NCBI GenBank assembly: GCA_020636095.1
Contig: JACJYN010000003.1
Location: forward strand, 868,001-932,000
DNA length: 64,000 nucleotides
Direction of reading: 5' to 3'
From: Lewinellaceae bacterium
GTDB lineage: Bacteria > Bacteroidota > Bacteroidia > Chitinophagales > Saprospiraceae
A program made the position numbers and the translations under genes. The notes beneath the pieces are model-generated. The model was not told where the DNA came from, did not search any database, and saw only the letters and a program-made list of their open reading frames with translations. Below are positions 35,976 through 44,984 of the stretch, in pieces (position 1 is the first letter of the stretch; each line of letters begins with the position of its first letter).

Positions 35976-36536
35976 CTACTGCACCCTAACCCCAAACTCC
36001 GCCTGCACATCCGTCTCCCCTGTATTACAGGCGTTTGCCGCGCCCTTATCCGGCTCGTGCTTTAGCACGACGGTGAGGGTAGCGTTGCCCGCCTGCCCCG
36101 TCGTCAGTTCCGTCTCCAGGCCGAGGGGGGCGCCGTTGGCGTCGGTATCCAAAGTTACCGGGATGTCCAGCACGCCGGAGGCGGCGAAACAGACCAGGTG
36201 AGCTTCCGCTTCCTCCTTCACTTCTGTGGTGATGTCTTTCACATCATTGGCGTTGGATTCATCTTGGAAGTCAATATTCAACTGGTAGGCCGTGTTGGCG
36301 GATAGGGTGATGTCCTGGGCGACGGGAGGGTTGCCGCCGGCGCCATCAATATCGCTGAATTTGAACGAAGAGGTACCGCCATCAGGAGCTGTGAAATGGA
36401 GAATGACAGTGGTGATCAACTCCGGCTCATCGGTGGGAGGGTTGTCGTCGTCCTTTTGACAGCCTGTCCAGAAAAGGGTGGAAGCAGCGAGAAATACGAA
36501 CAGAAAACGCATTAATTTTGAATTTTTGAAAGTCAT
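35976..36536 (-). CDS. Putative lipoprotein of a metal-uptake locus
   Basis: 186 residues with a lipoprotein signal ending FWTGC; an ATG at 36512 would give a shorter leader. The mature part begins with an acidic linker (QKDDDNPPTDEPE) and continues as a beta-rich domain with TVILHFTAPDGGTSSFKFSD and a C-terminus with a Cys and LKHEPDKGA. It follows the receptor gene on the same strand. Small lipoproteins of this kind often accompany zinc/copper TonB receptors in Bacteroidota; a partner role is inference. Confidence 0.7.
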   Translation of the reverse strand: MTFKNSKLMRFLFVFLAASTLFWTGCQKDDDNPPTDEPELITTVILHFTAPDGGTSSFKFSDIDGAGGNPPVAQDITLSANTAYQLNIDFQDESNANDVKDITTEVKEEAEAHLVCFAASGVLDIPVTLDTDANGAPLGLETELTTGQAGNATLTVVLKHEPDKGAANACNTGETDVQAEFGVRVQ

Positions 36537-36644
36537 GTTAGTTAAGTTTTTTTTGAAAATTTAATAATCTGCTAGCGGAGAGACTTGACAAGTTTTCACG
36601 GTGGAGGCTGGCGGGAAACTTGTCAAGTCTTTATAGCGCGAGGC

Positions 36645-36860
36645 AGCCTTGCGATCAAGATGATCGCGGCACGAGGCCAAACGGCACCCGCAAATGGGCC
36701 GGTACATTTCGCCCCGCCTCCTCGGCGAAGTAGGGGCACCGGTCGAGGTGCCAGCCTTGCGATCAAGATGATCGCGGCACGAGGCCAAACGGCACCCGCA
36801 AATGGAGCGACACATTTCGCCCCGTCTCATCTGCGAAGTAGCGGAACCGGTTGAGGTATT
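36645..36860. repeat. Two tandem 108-bp units covering the receptor's 3' end
   Basis: AGCCTTGCGATCAAGATGAT starts at 36645 and again at 36753. Each unit has a GCGATCAAGATGATCGC palindrome, CGGCACGAGGCCAAACGG and a segment from the receptor's last codons. The upstream unit encodes the real receptor end; the other is a non-coding copy. 36537-36644 shows nothing else. Confidence 0.8.
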
Positions 36861-39108
36861 GCCGGTAGCTGGTGTTAAACAGGTTGAATACGGCCAGGCT
36901 CACTTCCAGGGGTTGTTTGCCCAGGCGGAACTGCGCCCCTCCCTCCAGCTTGAAACGCGTATGGCCCGGCGGTGGCGGAGCATAGTCGGTCTCCGCCGGC
37001 GCCCGCGTTTGTTCCAGCACGTTGATCATAGCCAGGCGCAGGTAGGGAGCCTTGTTCTCGTCTTCCCCGAAGCTGTACCGCAGGGCGTGTTCGAACTGGT
37101 CGGGCGGCATGAGGCTGAGGGGCTCCTCCCGGCTGCGGTTCCAGGCGCGCAGCAGCGAGGCCTGGCTTTCCAGCCGCAGCCCCGGCATTGCTTCGTAGGC
37201 CAGTTGCCAGTCGAGGCCCATCAGGCGGGCGTCGGACTGAGCGTAGCCGAAAGCCGGGAAGGCGCCGCGGATAGTCAGCACCGGTTCCGCCTGTGGTTCG
37301 AGGAAGATAAAATTATCGATGACATTGTAGAAGAGGCTGAGCGTGGCGCTCAGCTTGTCTTTATCATCGAAGTCGAAAGAAAGGCTGCTGTTGTAGGCGC
37401 GCTCCGGCTGCAAATCCGGGTCGCCCGTTTCGAAGGAAGCGGCGCCGTGGTGCACCCCGTCGCTGAACAGTTCGTTGACGTTGGGCGCCCGCCAGGCCGT
37501 ACCGAAGTTGAATCGCAATTCCAACAGTTTGGGGAAGCGGTAGATGGCGCCGATGGTGCCGGAGAGGTTGCGAAAGGCGAGTTGCCGGTTGATGGTATCC
37601 CGCCCCTGCAGGCCGACATCCATCCATTGGTAATCATAGCGCAGGCCGCCTTCCACTTCCAGGGGGAAGGGAAAGTTTTTCCACCGCTCGATCCAGAAGA
37701 AACCGGCCGTATAGTTTTCGTAATTGGGGATGAGGGCTCCGCGGTCGGTGGTATTGGCCTGCTGCATAAAATGAGCGCCAATACTGCCCCGCAACAAATG
37801 GATGGGGTGGTGCTGCCAGGCCAGCTCAGCGGTGTGGGTAGTGATCTCGAACTCGATCTGCGGCTCGTCGAAGTTGTCGGGCAGGTTGCCGTAGGGGCGG
37901 TGGGAGTCGAACTCCTGCCGGCGGTTGAACTGCCGCGCCAGCTGTAGTTGCAGGCTGCCCAGTTCTCCGGTTTCCAATTCTCCTTTCCACTTGAACAGCT
38001 CGTGGTAAATGCGCTGCTGCGGCCGGCCCAGTTCGTAGGTGAAGGCGCCGTCCTGGAGCGGGCGTTCCCGTTCAATGGCGTTCGCCAGGTCGGTCAGGTT
38101 GCCGATGTGAGAACCGCTGAAGATGCCCAGGCGGGTGTAAAAGCGGGAGAAAAACAGCTCGGTATTCCACCGCTCTTTTTTCAAACCCAGGGCCCAGGAG
38201 AAGTTGAGTTCCTCCACGCCGGTATTGTCCAGGAAGTAGTTGGGCGTTCGGAGGTTACCGCCTCGTTTGACGGTGCCCTGCAGCCGGCCGCTGATGGGCC
38301 ATTTGCCTTTTAAGGCGCCTTCCAGCATTCCGGAAGCCAATCCGGTGCGGCCGTTGCTGAGGCCTTGCAGGTTGATTTCTCCGCCCATACCAGGCTTCTC
38401 CCGCAGCGGGCGCGGTTCTATCAAAATCACTCCGCCGATGGCGTCGGCGCCATAGCGTACGCTGCCGGCTCCTTTGATCACCGTTACCCTATCGGCCAGG
38501 AACGGATCGATCGCCGGGGCGTGTTCGTTGCCCCACTGCTGGCCTTCCTGCCGCACCCCGTTGTTGAGCAGGAGCACCCGGTTGCTATGCAGGCCCTGGA
38601 TAACCGGCTTGGCGATGGTGGCGCCGGTGTTGAGGACGGTGACCCCGGGCAGTTGCTCGATAGCGTCGCCCAGGGAGAGCCCCCGCCCGGAGCCCAGCTG
38701 GGCGGCTTCAAGGGTGGAGCTGGCCCCGGCCGCCTTTAACGGTTCGGCTTTGCCTCTAACCAATATCTCTTCCATGAAGATGCCATGAGATTCGAGTATG
38801 AAATCCTTTCGGGTATCTTCAGTAAGGATAATATTGTGCACTACGTGATCACAATTTACGTGCGAACACACGATAGTGTAAGTACCCGCACAAATATTAT
38901 CTATGAAATATAGCCCGTTTTCATCCGCAATAGCGCCAATGCTACTACCCTGGATAGCGACATTAGCGAACGCTACCGGCTCCTGGCTATGCGCGTCGAC
39001 CACCTTGCCCTGAAGGGTGAGGCCGCAGCGGGTTTGCGCCGTCAGCGCCGGGGCGCCAAGGGCAAATAACAGGAGCCATTGCCAATTCAGCAATAGCCTT
39101 TTTTTCAT
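36763..39108 (-). CDS. TonB-dependent receptor, probable zinc/copper type
   Basis: 781 residues: signal peptide (1-25), carboxypeptidase-like domain (about 30-115) with CAGTYTIVCSHVNCDHVVH, a plug with GLSLGDAIEQLPGVTVLNTG and WGNEHAPAIDPF (about 125-235), and a barrel. The Cys/His-rich N-domain and the HAPAIDPF plug motif are shared with ZnuD-like metal receptors, so zinc or copper is my preferred substrate. Barrel sequence ends at HLRVPF, where receptors normally stop with a terminal Phe; here seven extra residues (GLVPRSS) follow, encoded by the REP-like palindrome. Upstream is a His/Cys-rich protein gene, downstream a lipoprotein. Confidence 0.87.
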   Translation of the reverse strand: MKKRLLLNWQWLLLFALGAPALTAQTRCGLTLQGKVVDAHSQEPVAFANVAIQGSSIGAIADENGLYFIDNICAGTYTIVCSHVNCDHVVHNIILTEDTRKDFILESHGIFMEEILVRGKAEPLKAAGASSTLEAAQLGSGRGLSLGDAIEQLPGVTVLNTGATIAKPVIQGLHSNRVLLLNNGVRQEGQQWGNEHAPAIDPFLADRVTVIKGAGSVRYGADAIGGVILIEPRPLREKPGMGGEINLQGLSNGRTGLASGMLEGALKGKWPISGRLQGTVKRGGNLRTPNYFLDNTGVEELNFSWALGLKKERWNTELFFSRFYTRLGIFSGSHIGNLTDLANAIERERPLQDGAFTYELGRPQQRIYHELFKWKGELETGELGSLQLQLARQFNRRQEFDSHRPYGNLPDNFDEPQIEFEITTHTAELAWQHHPIHLLRGSIGAHFMQQANTTDRGALIPNYENYTAGFFWIERWKNFPFPLEVEGGLRYDYQWMDVGLQGRDTINRQLAFRNLSGTIGAIYRFPKLLELRFNFGTAWRAPNVNELFSDGVHHGAASFETGDPDLQPERAYNSSLSFDFDDKDKLSATLSLFYNVIDNFIFLEPQAEPVLTIRGAFPAFGYAQSDARLMGLDWQLAYEAMPGLRLESQASLLRAWNRSREEPLSLMPPDQFEHALRYSFGEDENKAPYLRLAMINVLEQTRAPAETDYAPPPPGHTRFKLEGGAQFRLGKQPLEVSLAVFNLFNTSYRQYLNRFRYFADETGRNVSLHLRVPFGLVPRSS

Positions 39109-39142
39109 GTTTTACCTTTCTTGCTGATTAAAAAAACAACAC

Positions 39143-39496
39143 TTACACGGATAAGGTAAAACAAGGCGGCCCGCGCTCCCGGATGTGGGAAAGGCAAAGA
39201 TGATTGTGGGGAAAGGGATAATTGAATTGTTCATCAACCCGGAGGGAGGGCCTGGAGGTACGGGCTACAGGCGGCTCCGCTTCCAGGAATTGGGTGTAAT
39301 GGATGAGGCAAAGGAGACAATCGTGATGTTTCAGCTCTTCGCCGTGGAGGTGGCGGTCATTACCGTCGGCTTCGCAGCTTGTCAGCGCTTCATGTTGCTC
39401 TAATACGAAGTGTGCTTCCCTGATGCCAAAAGGCAGAAGGAAGAGCAGGAGCAAACTGAAACTCCCAACCAGGCGATATGTTTGGTGCCTTAACAC
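39143..39496 (-). CDS. His/Cys-rich small exported protein (DUF2946-like)
   Basis: 117 residues from a GTG at 39496. An N-terminal hydrophobic segment (about 10-28) is followed by HLHGEELKHHDCLLCLIHYT, a candidate metal-binding motif, and a C-terminus ending RERGPPCFTLSV. This layout recurs directly upstream of zinc/copper receptors. It lies 34 bp before the receptor start and is probably the first gene of the operon. A 164-bp palindromic element ends/begins 20 bp upstream of its start, so its promoter was altered or supplied by that element. Confidence 0.7.
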   Translation of the reverse strand: MLRHQTYRLVGSFSLLLLFLLPFGIREAHFVLEQHEALTSCEADGNDRHLHGEELKHHDCLLCLIHYTQFLEAEPPVARTSRPSLRVDEQFNYPFPHNHLCLSHIRERGPPCFTLSV

Positions 39497-39515
39497 TATT
39501 ATGAATAAATACTTT

Positions 39516-39679
39516 AGAGTATGTTTGGAGGCCGGGTTTGAAAGCGAGAAGCGTCAATTTTTTGATGAAACAAGGCGCTTTTTGAAGTTCGTACCTGGAA
39601 GGTACGGACGAGAAAAGCAACGAAGTGTCATCAAAAAAGTGGCCTTCGCAGCTCAAAAATTGGCCTCCAAATATACTCT
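39516..39679. mobile_element. 164-bp MITE-like palindromic element, copy B
   Basis: Ends AGAGTATGTTTGGAGGCC and GGCCTCCAAATATACTCT pair with one mismatch. Same length and related ends as copy A at 9766-9929. Flanks are CTTTAG on the left and CTCAG on the right, a degenerate form of the duplication seen at copy A. Confidence 0.7.
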
Positions 39680-39831
39680 CAGCCTTTTTAACACTGCAAA
39701 TTAAAACAATGTTTTGGAGATAGGGTATTGATATCATCTTGCTTTGCTTGCCTTCTGACAATCAATTTCTCTTCCCCCTCCAATTAAAGAAATCTTTCTA
39801 TCTTTCCAGAGAACAACAAATACCCAACATT

Positions 39832-41196
39832 ATGCTTTCCTTCCTGCGTTTCGCACTTCCGGTATGCTTCAGCTTATTGCTCTTCACCACCTGTTCCAAA
39901 GAAGCGGCCGAAGATCCGATCAACCATCTTCCTGAGATCGATACGCCCATGGAGGTGCTGGCCTACGCCGATTCCCTGTTCACCTACACCATTGCGGTGG
40001 AGGATATAGACGGAGACGAGGTGACGGTGACGGCCGGCGGCCTGCCCGGCTGGCTCGCTTTTGATTCGGGCAGCCGAAAGCTGAGCGGGACGCCTTCACG
40101 CCAGAACGAGGGCGCCCGGGAGATCACGATCACTGCCGATGACGGTAAAGGGCAGCGCAGCCGGAAGCTCACGATCAGGGTGGTGGCTCTGCTCACCTTC
40201 CAGGAAAAGCTGGATGAGGAGCTGCTAAATCATTTTTATCTGACCACTACCGGCATTCTGGGGGTATCGGCAGCGGTGGCTACTCCGGAAGGCGAACTGT
40301 TCACCTCCACGGCCGGTAAACACAGCCCTTTCAGCGATGGCGCCGTCAATCCCAACCACCGCTACCGCATGGCCAGCGTATCCAAGATATTTACGGCCGC
40401 CCTGATCCTGCGCCTGGCCGAGGAGGGCCATTTTGAGCTGGACGATAAGCTGTTCGACTATCTGCCCATCGATGGGCTGGAATACGGCGAAGCCATCACC
40501 ATCCGCCAGTTGCTAAGCCATACCTCGGGCCTGGTGGACCACCTCAACAGCAGCGATTTCTTTACCGGCAGTTGGATGACCCGCACCTGGACGAACGAGG
40601 ATATCTTCGACTATGCGGTGCAAAAAGGAGCGCTGTTCGAGCCAGGGACAGCCTATGCCTATTCCAATACCGGATTTTATATACTGGGGGCGCTGGCCGA
40701 AAAGGTGACCGGCTTAGGCTTGAGCGAGGCCTTTGAACAGTGGATTTTCGCACCCCTGGGCCTGGAGCAAACCCTGTACGATGACTTCAGCAACCGAATC
40801 GCTCATATAGCCGGCCTGGCGGAAAACGAACGGGCTTACGAATATCATCTCTCATCGGTGGGGGCTGCCGGCGCTATCGTTTCCACTCCGGGCGATGTCG
40901 CCAAGTTTGGCCTGGCGCTCTACGGAGGCCAATTTCTCAGCCCTGCTTCTTTGCAGCAGATGACTACGGATTATGGATTTGCCGTTGGTGGCGACCACTA
41001 CGGGCTGGGCACCCGCCTGTGGGACGATTACGGCATCATCCACCACGGCCATACTGGCGCCCTGATGGATTATCGCACCATCCTCATGTATGTGCCGGCC
41101 AAGGGCATTTGTATCGCCCTGGCCACCAATGACCCGCACAGTCGATGGTACGACCTGGTGAACGGGCTGCTGGTGGATATGGTGCAGTTTTACTGA
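39832..41196 (+). CDS. Serine hydrolase (class C beta-lactamase/PBP family) lipoprotein with cadherin-like domain
   Basis: 454 residues from the ATG at 39832, which yields a lipoprotein signal ending LLFTTC. An N-terminal cadherin/dystroglycan-like domain (about 30-115: GLPGWLAFDS...LSGTPSRQNEG...ITADDGKG) precedes a beta-lactamase-like domain with SVSK (Ser182/Lys185), YSN and HTG motifs. Family members are D-Ala peptidases, esterases or amidases. A paralogue with the same architecture follows after 163 bp. TATCTTTC, one mismatch to the -7 consensus, precedes the start. Confidence 0.88.
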   Translation: MLSFLRFALPVCFSLLLFTTCSKEAAEDPINHLPEIDTPMEVLAYADSLFTYTIAVEDIDGDEVTVTAGGLPGWLAFDSGSRKLSGTPSRQNEGAREITITADDGKGQRSRKLTIRVVALLTFQEKLDEELLNHFYLTTTGILGVSAAVATPEGELFTSTAGKHSPFSDGAVNPNHRYRMASVSKIFTAALILRLAEEGHFELDDKLFDYLPIDGLEYGEAITIRQLLSHTSGLVDHLNSSDFFTGSWMTRTWTNEDIFDYAVQKGALFEPGTAYAYSNTGFYILGALAEKVTGLGLSEAFEQWIFAPLGLEQTLYDDFSNRIAHIAGLAENERAYEYHLSSVGAAGAIVSTPGDVAKFGLALYGGQFLSPASLQQMTTDYGFAVGGDHYGLGTRLWDDYGIIHHGHTGALMDYRTILMYVPAKGICIALATNDPHSRWYDLVNGLLVDMVQFY

Positions 41197-41359
41197 ATGA
41201 ACCATTCAATATGTTAAAGTTAGGACGGAGGCCGATACTTTTCTGTAACTAAATAGCGGAAAGTGCGTTAATAATTTCGTATATATGTCTTGGAATCATT
41301 TCGGGATTTATTACTACGGCTTTTGTTTGTAACCCAATTGTAAAACCCTGGCGGCACAC

Positions 41360-42721
41360 ATGAAACACATCCGTTGGCCATTAGCAGCCTTTATTCTGAC
41401 CTTGTCCTGCCTGATCGTTGCGATCGCAGACCCCTTTAATACGCCTCCGATCTTCGTGGAGCCGATGGGCAACTATATTCAGGCCTTTACGGAGACGCCT
41501 TTCGAACTGGATATCGAAGTAGAAGATATTGATCATGATGTTTTGAGCGTCACTGCGCACAACCTTCCGGCTTGGCTCACTTTCGACCCTTATCTTTTGC
41601 AATTATACGGCAACCCCAAGCGTCTGGACAAAGGGGAATACGTGATCACTATTAAAGCAGATGATGGCCGGGTGGTGCGTACCAAGATGATCAGCCTGGA
41701 GGTAGCCTACGGCCATTCGGTTAAGCAACACCTGGGCGAAGCTTTTTCCAGCCTTTACAAAGAGGAAACCAGCAGCCTTCTGGGGGCTTCGGCAGCCATC
41801 ATTACCCCCGATGGATCTCTGTATACATCAACCGTTGGACGAAGTAACCCCTGGAATGACGAACCCGTAAACCCCAACCACCGTTACCGGATAGCTAGTG
41901 TTTCCAAGCTTTTTACTTCCGCCCTGATCCTCCGCCTGGTAGAGGAAGGCCGGCTACAGCTCGATGATAAACTGTACGATTACCTTCCGGTCGATAACCT
42001 GCCTTTCGGCCAAGAGGTGACCATCCGGCAGTTGCTCAGCCATACCGCCGGGGTCATCGATCATCTCAACCATCCCTCTTTTTACCGAGGCAACTGGGAG
42101 CACCGAACCTGGAAGCCAAGCGATATACATTACTTTGCTTCCCGCCGCCGGGCGCGTTTCAAGCCGGGCCAGGGGTATGCTTACTCCAATACCGGCTTCT
42201 ACCTGCTGGGAGAGCTCATCGAAAAAGTGTTGGATAAGCCGCTGGGAGAAGCTTACAAAGAATATATTTTTGAACCGCTGGGCCTGAAACAGACCCTCTA
42301 CGATACCTTCAGCACCCGCCAACACCATATTGACAGCCTTGCCGAGAATGCCCGCGCTTACGAATACCACCAATCGGCAGTAGGCGCTGCGGGCGCCATC
42401 GTGTCCACCCCCAGCGACATGGCGCGCTTTGGGCATGCGCTCTACACCGGCAAACTGGTGAGTGACACCTCCCTCCAGGAGATGGTCAAAGATATCGGAA
42501 ATTCGGTCGGCGGCGACCACTACGGACTGGGCATGCGCCTGTGGGATGACAACGGCATCCTGCACATGGGCCACACCGGCGCCCTGATGGGCTACCGCGC
42601 CATCCTCATGTATCTGCCGGAATACGATGTAACCATCGCGCTGGCCACCAATGACCGTCATTATAAGTGGTACGACCTGGTGAACGGCGTGATGATGGAA
42701 ATGGCGGATTACTATCGATGA
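41360..42721 (+). CDS. Serine hydrolase paralogue with cadherin-like domain
   Basis: 453 residues with an N-terminal export signal (1-23). It repeats the neighbour's layout: a cadherin-like domain (NLPAWLTFDP...ITIKADDGR, about 35-120) and a beta-lactamase-like domain with SVSK (Ser180/Lys183), YSN (AYSNTGF) and HTG (HMGHTGALMGY). Protein identity to the first is roughly 60% in the catalytic part. It lacks the Cys lipobox of the first, so one copy may be lipid-anchored and the other free. Tandem duplication with divergence is the simplest origin. Confidence 0.88.
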   Translation: MKHIRWPLAAFILTLSCLIVAIADPFNTPPIFVEPMGNYIQAFTETPFELDIEVEDIDHDVLSVTAHNLPAWLTFDPYLLQLYGNPKRLDKGEYVITIKADDGRVVRTKMISLEVAYGHSVKQHLGEAFSSLYKEETSSLLGASAAIITPDGSLYTSTVGRSNPWNDEPVNPNHRYRIASVSKLFTSALILRLVEEGRLQLDDKLYDYLPVDNLPFGQEVTIRQLLSHTAGVIDHLNHPSFYRGNWEHRTWKPSDIHYFASRRRARFKPGQGYAYSNTGFYLLGELIEKVLDKPLGEAYKEYIFEPLGLKQTLYDTFSTRQHHIDSLAENARAYEYHQSAVGAAGAIVSTPSDMARFGHALYTGKLVSDTSLQEMVKDIGNSVGGDHYGLGMRLWDDNGILHMGHTGALMGYRAILMYLPEYDVTIALATNDRHYKWYDLVNGVMMEMADYYR

Positions 42722-42803
42722 GTATTGTTGGGTATAGCTTCGCTACCTTCTGTTGGTAGGAGAACAAACAACAGACAACCAACAACCCATAACAACTCCA
42801 TCC

Positions 42804-44921
42804 CTACCGCTCCATCTCACCCACCATGCCCAACTGGTACAGCAGAAACCGCGTCCGGAACTCATAGAAATCGATCAACTGCTCGGTCGACTGGCCGGAG
42901 CCGTGGCCGCTGTCGTAGTTGATGTACAGCAGAATGGGGTCTACCTGCCCGGGATTGTTTTGCAAGGCGGCGGCAAATTTTTTGGCGTGCAGGGGGTCCA
43001 CCCGGGAGTCATTCTCCCCGGCAATGATCAGGGTAGTAGGGTGGTTGACGCCCATGCGGATGTTGTGGTAGGGCGAATACTGCAAGATGTTTTGAAAGTC
43101 CTCCTTTTTATCGGGATCGCCGTACTCCGGTATCCAGTACCGGGCGATGAGAAACTTGTGGTAGCGGATCATATCCAGAAGCGGTACGGCGCAGGTGGCG
43201 GCTTTAAAGAGGTCGGGCCGCTGGGTCAGCACGGCGCCTACCAACAAACCGCCGTTGCTGCCGCCCTCCATGGCCAGTTTATCGGTATTGGTGTAACCCT
43301 CGCGGATCATATACTCGGCGGCGGCGATGAAATCATCGAAGGTGTTTTGCTTTTTTTGCAACATGCCGTCTTCATGCCATTGTTCGCCAAATTCGTCGCC
43401 TCCTCTCAGCCCTACCTGAGCAAATACGCCACCCCGGTTGATGAACATGGCGCGCAGGCCGACAAAAGAGGGGGAAATCCCGATATTGAAACCGCCATAA
43501 CCATAGAGCAGGGTGGGGTTTTGCCCGTTCAGTTCCACCCCTTTTTTATGAACGATGAAGATGGGCACCCGGGCGCCGTCTTTGGATTCGAAAAATTCGA
43601 TGCGCGCTTCAATATTTTCGGTGTTGACCGGCACTTCCTGCTCGTAGAAAAGCTTCCATTCCAGTGTTTTGTCCGCCAATTGGCCAGGGGCGAGGCGGAA
43701 AATCTTAGAGGGGCTGGTAAAGGTGCTCAGGCCTACGAAAACAGCATCCACATCGCGGTTGTAACTCACCCATGAGATGTTACCTACCTCCGGCGCTTCG
43801 ATCTCTTTGATAAATTCACCCTTGAGGCCATACAGGCGCAGGCGGCTGAGCACATCCTTTTTTTCCTGAGTAATAAGGTATTTGTCGGTTACGGTATAAC
43901 TTTCCAGAATGATATCTTTCTTTTCGGGAATGAGCACTTTCCAGTTTTCAAAACCGGGCTGGCTCTTCTCCGCTACCATCAGTTTGAAATTGGGCGCTTC
44001 GTGATTGGTGTAGAAGTAAATTTTATCATCGATGGCGTTGGGGTTAGCGCGGTACTTCTGGTTGGCGTAGATTTCTACGGGTTGTGAATCGGAGCCGATC
44101 TGCTTCACCCGAAGGGAGTGGGTAGCGTAGAAATCGCCTTCGCTGAAGAAGGTGAGGTCGCTATAGCGCGTATCAAAAACCGAGGCAATGTTTTTGGAGT
44201 CGGTGGGCACGAGCAGGGTAACATCCTCGCTGCGCGGGCGGCCGATCTTGTGCAGGCGGACCTCAACGGGTTTTTGCTGGTCGATCATCTCCTGGGTGCG
44301 CACCCACAGGTAGGCATGCTGTTCATCCTTGGCCCAGGAGAAATTGCGCAGCCCCTCGATGGGGTCTCCCAACACATCTCCCGTTTTCGTATCTACAATA
44401 TAATAAGTACTGATCTCCGCGCCTTTAGACTGCACGCCTACCGCAACCCGTTCCGCCTTTTGGGTGAAATCCCTTCCCGTCATAGACGTTTTGCCGGAGG
44501 GGTCCAGCTTTTCCGGGTCGAACAACAGGATGTCCTTCCCATCGAGCTGGGTGTAGAGTTTGGGCTGCTTGTCCCCTTTTTTGCTAATGGTATAAAATTG
44601 CCGGTCGGCGACCAACTGCATGGGGCTGATGATGTCGCGGTCAATATAGGCCTGGATTTCGTCGCGCAGGCCAGGCACATCAGGATAAGAACCATTTACA
44701 TAGTCGAGGGTAGCTTCATGCTGGGCACGGCTCCACTTTTGTACTTTGAGGTTGTCCTTATCCTCCAGCCAGCGGTAGGGGTCCGTCAAATAGTAGCCGT
44801 GCAAAGTATCCACTACAGGATGCTGATCGGTTTTGGGGAAAATGAATTGTGCTTCGGTCTTGTTCATTATGATCAGGGTAAATACAATTGCAAGCGTTGA
44901 ACGTCGAATAGTACGTATCAT
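42804..44921 (-). CDS. Prolyl oligopeptidase (S9A)
   Basis: 705 residues, the normal length. A signal peptide (1-25) suggests the periplasm. The propeller opens with VVDTLHGYYLTDPYRWLED, typical of the family. The catalytic domain has EGGSNGGLL (Ser555), the Asp in GENDSRVDPLHA and the His in DSGHGSGQ. It cleaves short peptides after proline. It is convergent with the serine hydrolases; a shared role in periplasmic peptide turnover is possible but not shown. Confidence 0.93.
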   Translation of the reverse strand: MIRTIRRSTLAIVFTLIIMNKTEAQFIFPKTDQHPVVDTLHGYYLTDPYRWLEDKDNLKVQKWSRAQHEATLDYVNGSYPDVPGLRDEIQAYIDRDIISPMQLVADRQFYTISKKGDKQPKLYTQLDGKDILLFDPEKLDPSGKTSMTGRDFTQKAERVAVGVQSKGAEISTYYIVDTKTGDVLGDPIEGLRNFSWAKDEQHAYLWVRTQEMIDQQKPVEVRLHKIGRPRSEDVTLLVPTDSKNIASVFDTRYSDLTFFSEGDFYATHSLRVKQIGSDSQPVEIYANQKYRANPNAIDDKIYFYTNHEAPNFKLMVAEKSQPGFENWKVLIPEKKDIILESYTVTDKYLITQEKKDVLSRLRLYGLKGEFIKEIEAPEVGNISWVSYNRDVDAVFVGLSTFTSPSKIFRLAPGQLADKTLEWKLFYEQEVPVNTENIEARIEFFESKDGARVPIFIVHKKGVELNGQNPTLLYGYGGFNIGISPSFVGLRAMFINRGGVFAQVGLRGGDEFGEQWHEDGMLQKKQNTFDDFIAAAEYMIREGYTNTDKLAMEGGSNGGLLVGAVLTQRPDLFKAATCAVPLLDMIRYHKFLIARYWIPEYGDPDKKEDFQNILQYSPYHNIRMGVNHPTTLIIAGENDSRVDPLHAKKFAAALQNNPGQVDPILLYINYDSGHGSGQSTEQLIDFYEFRTRFLLYQLGMVGEMER

Positions 44922-44984
44922 GAGGGGAATTGGTTTAGATTTGGTGAAAGTAAAAAACAGGAAAAAGGCCGGTTGAACACACTC

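Noticed and set aside
36645..36860. Possible CRISPR repeats
   Set aside because: Only two 108-bp tandem units with no unique spacers; one contains receptor coding sequence.
42753..43775. 340-residue ORF on the plus strand
   Set aside because: Antisense to prolyl oligopeptidase, which has the full catalytic triad.
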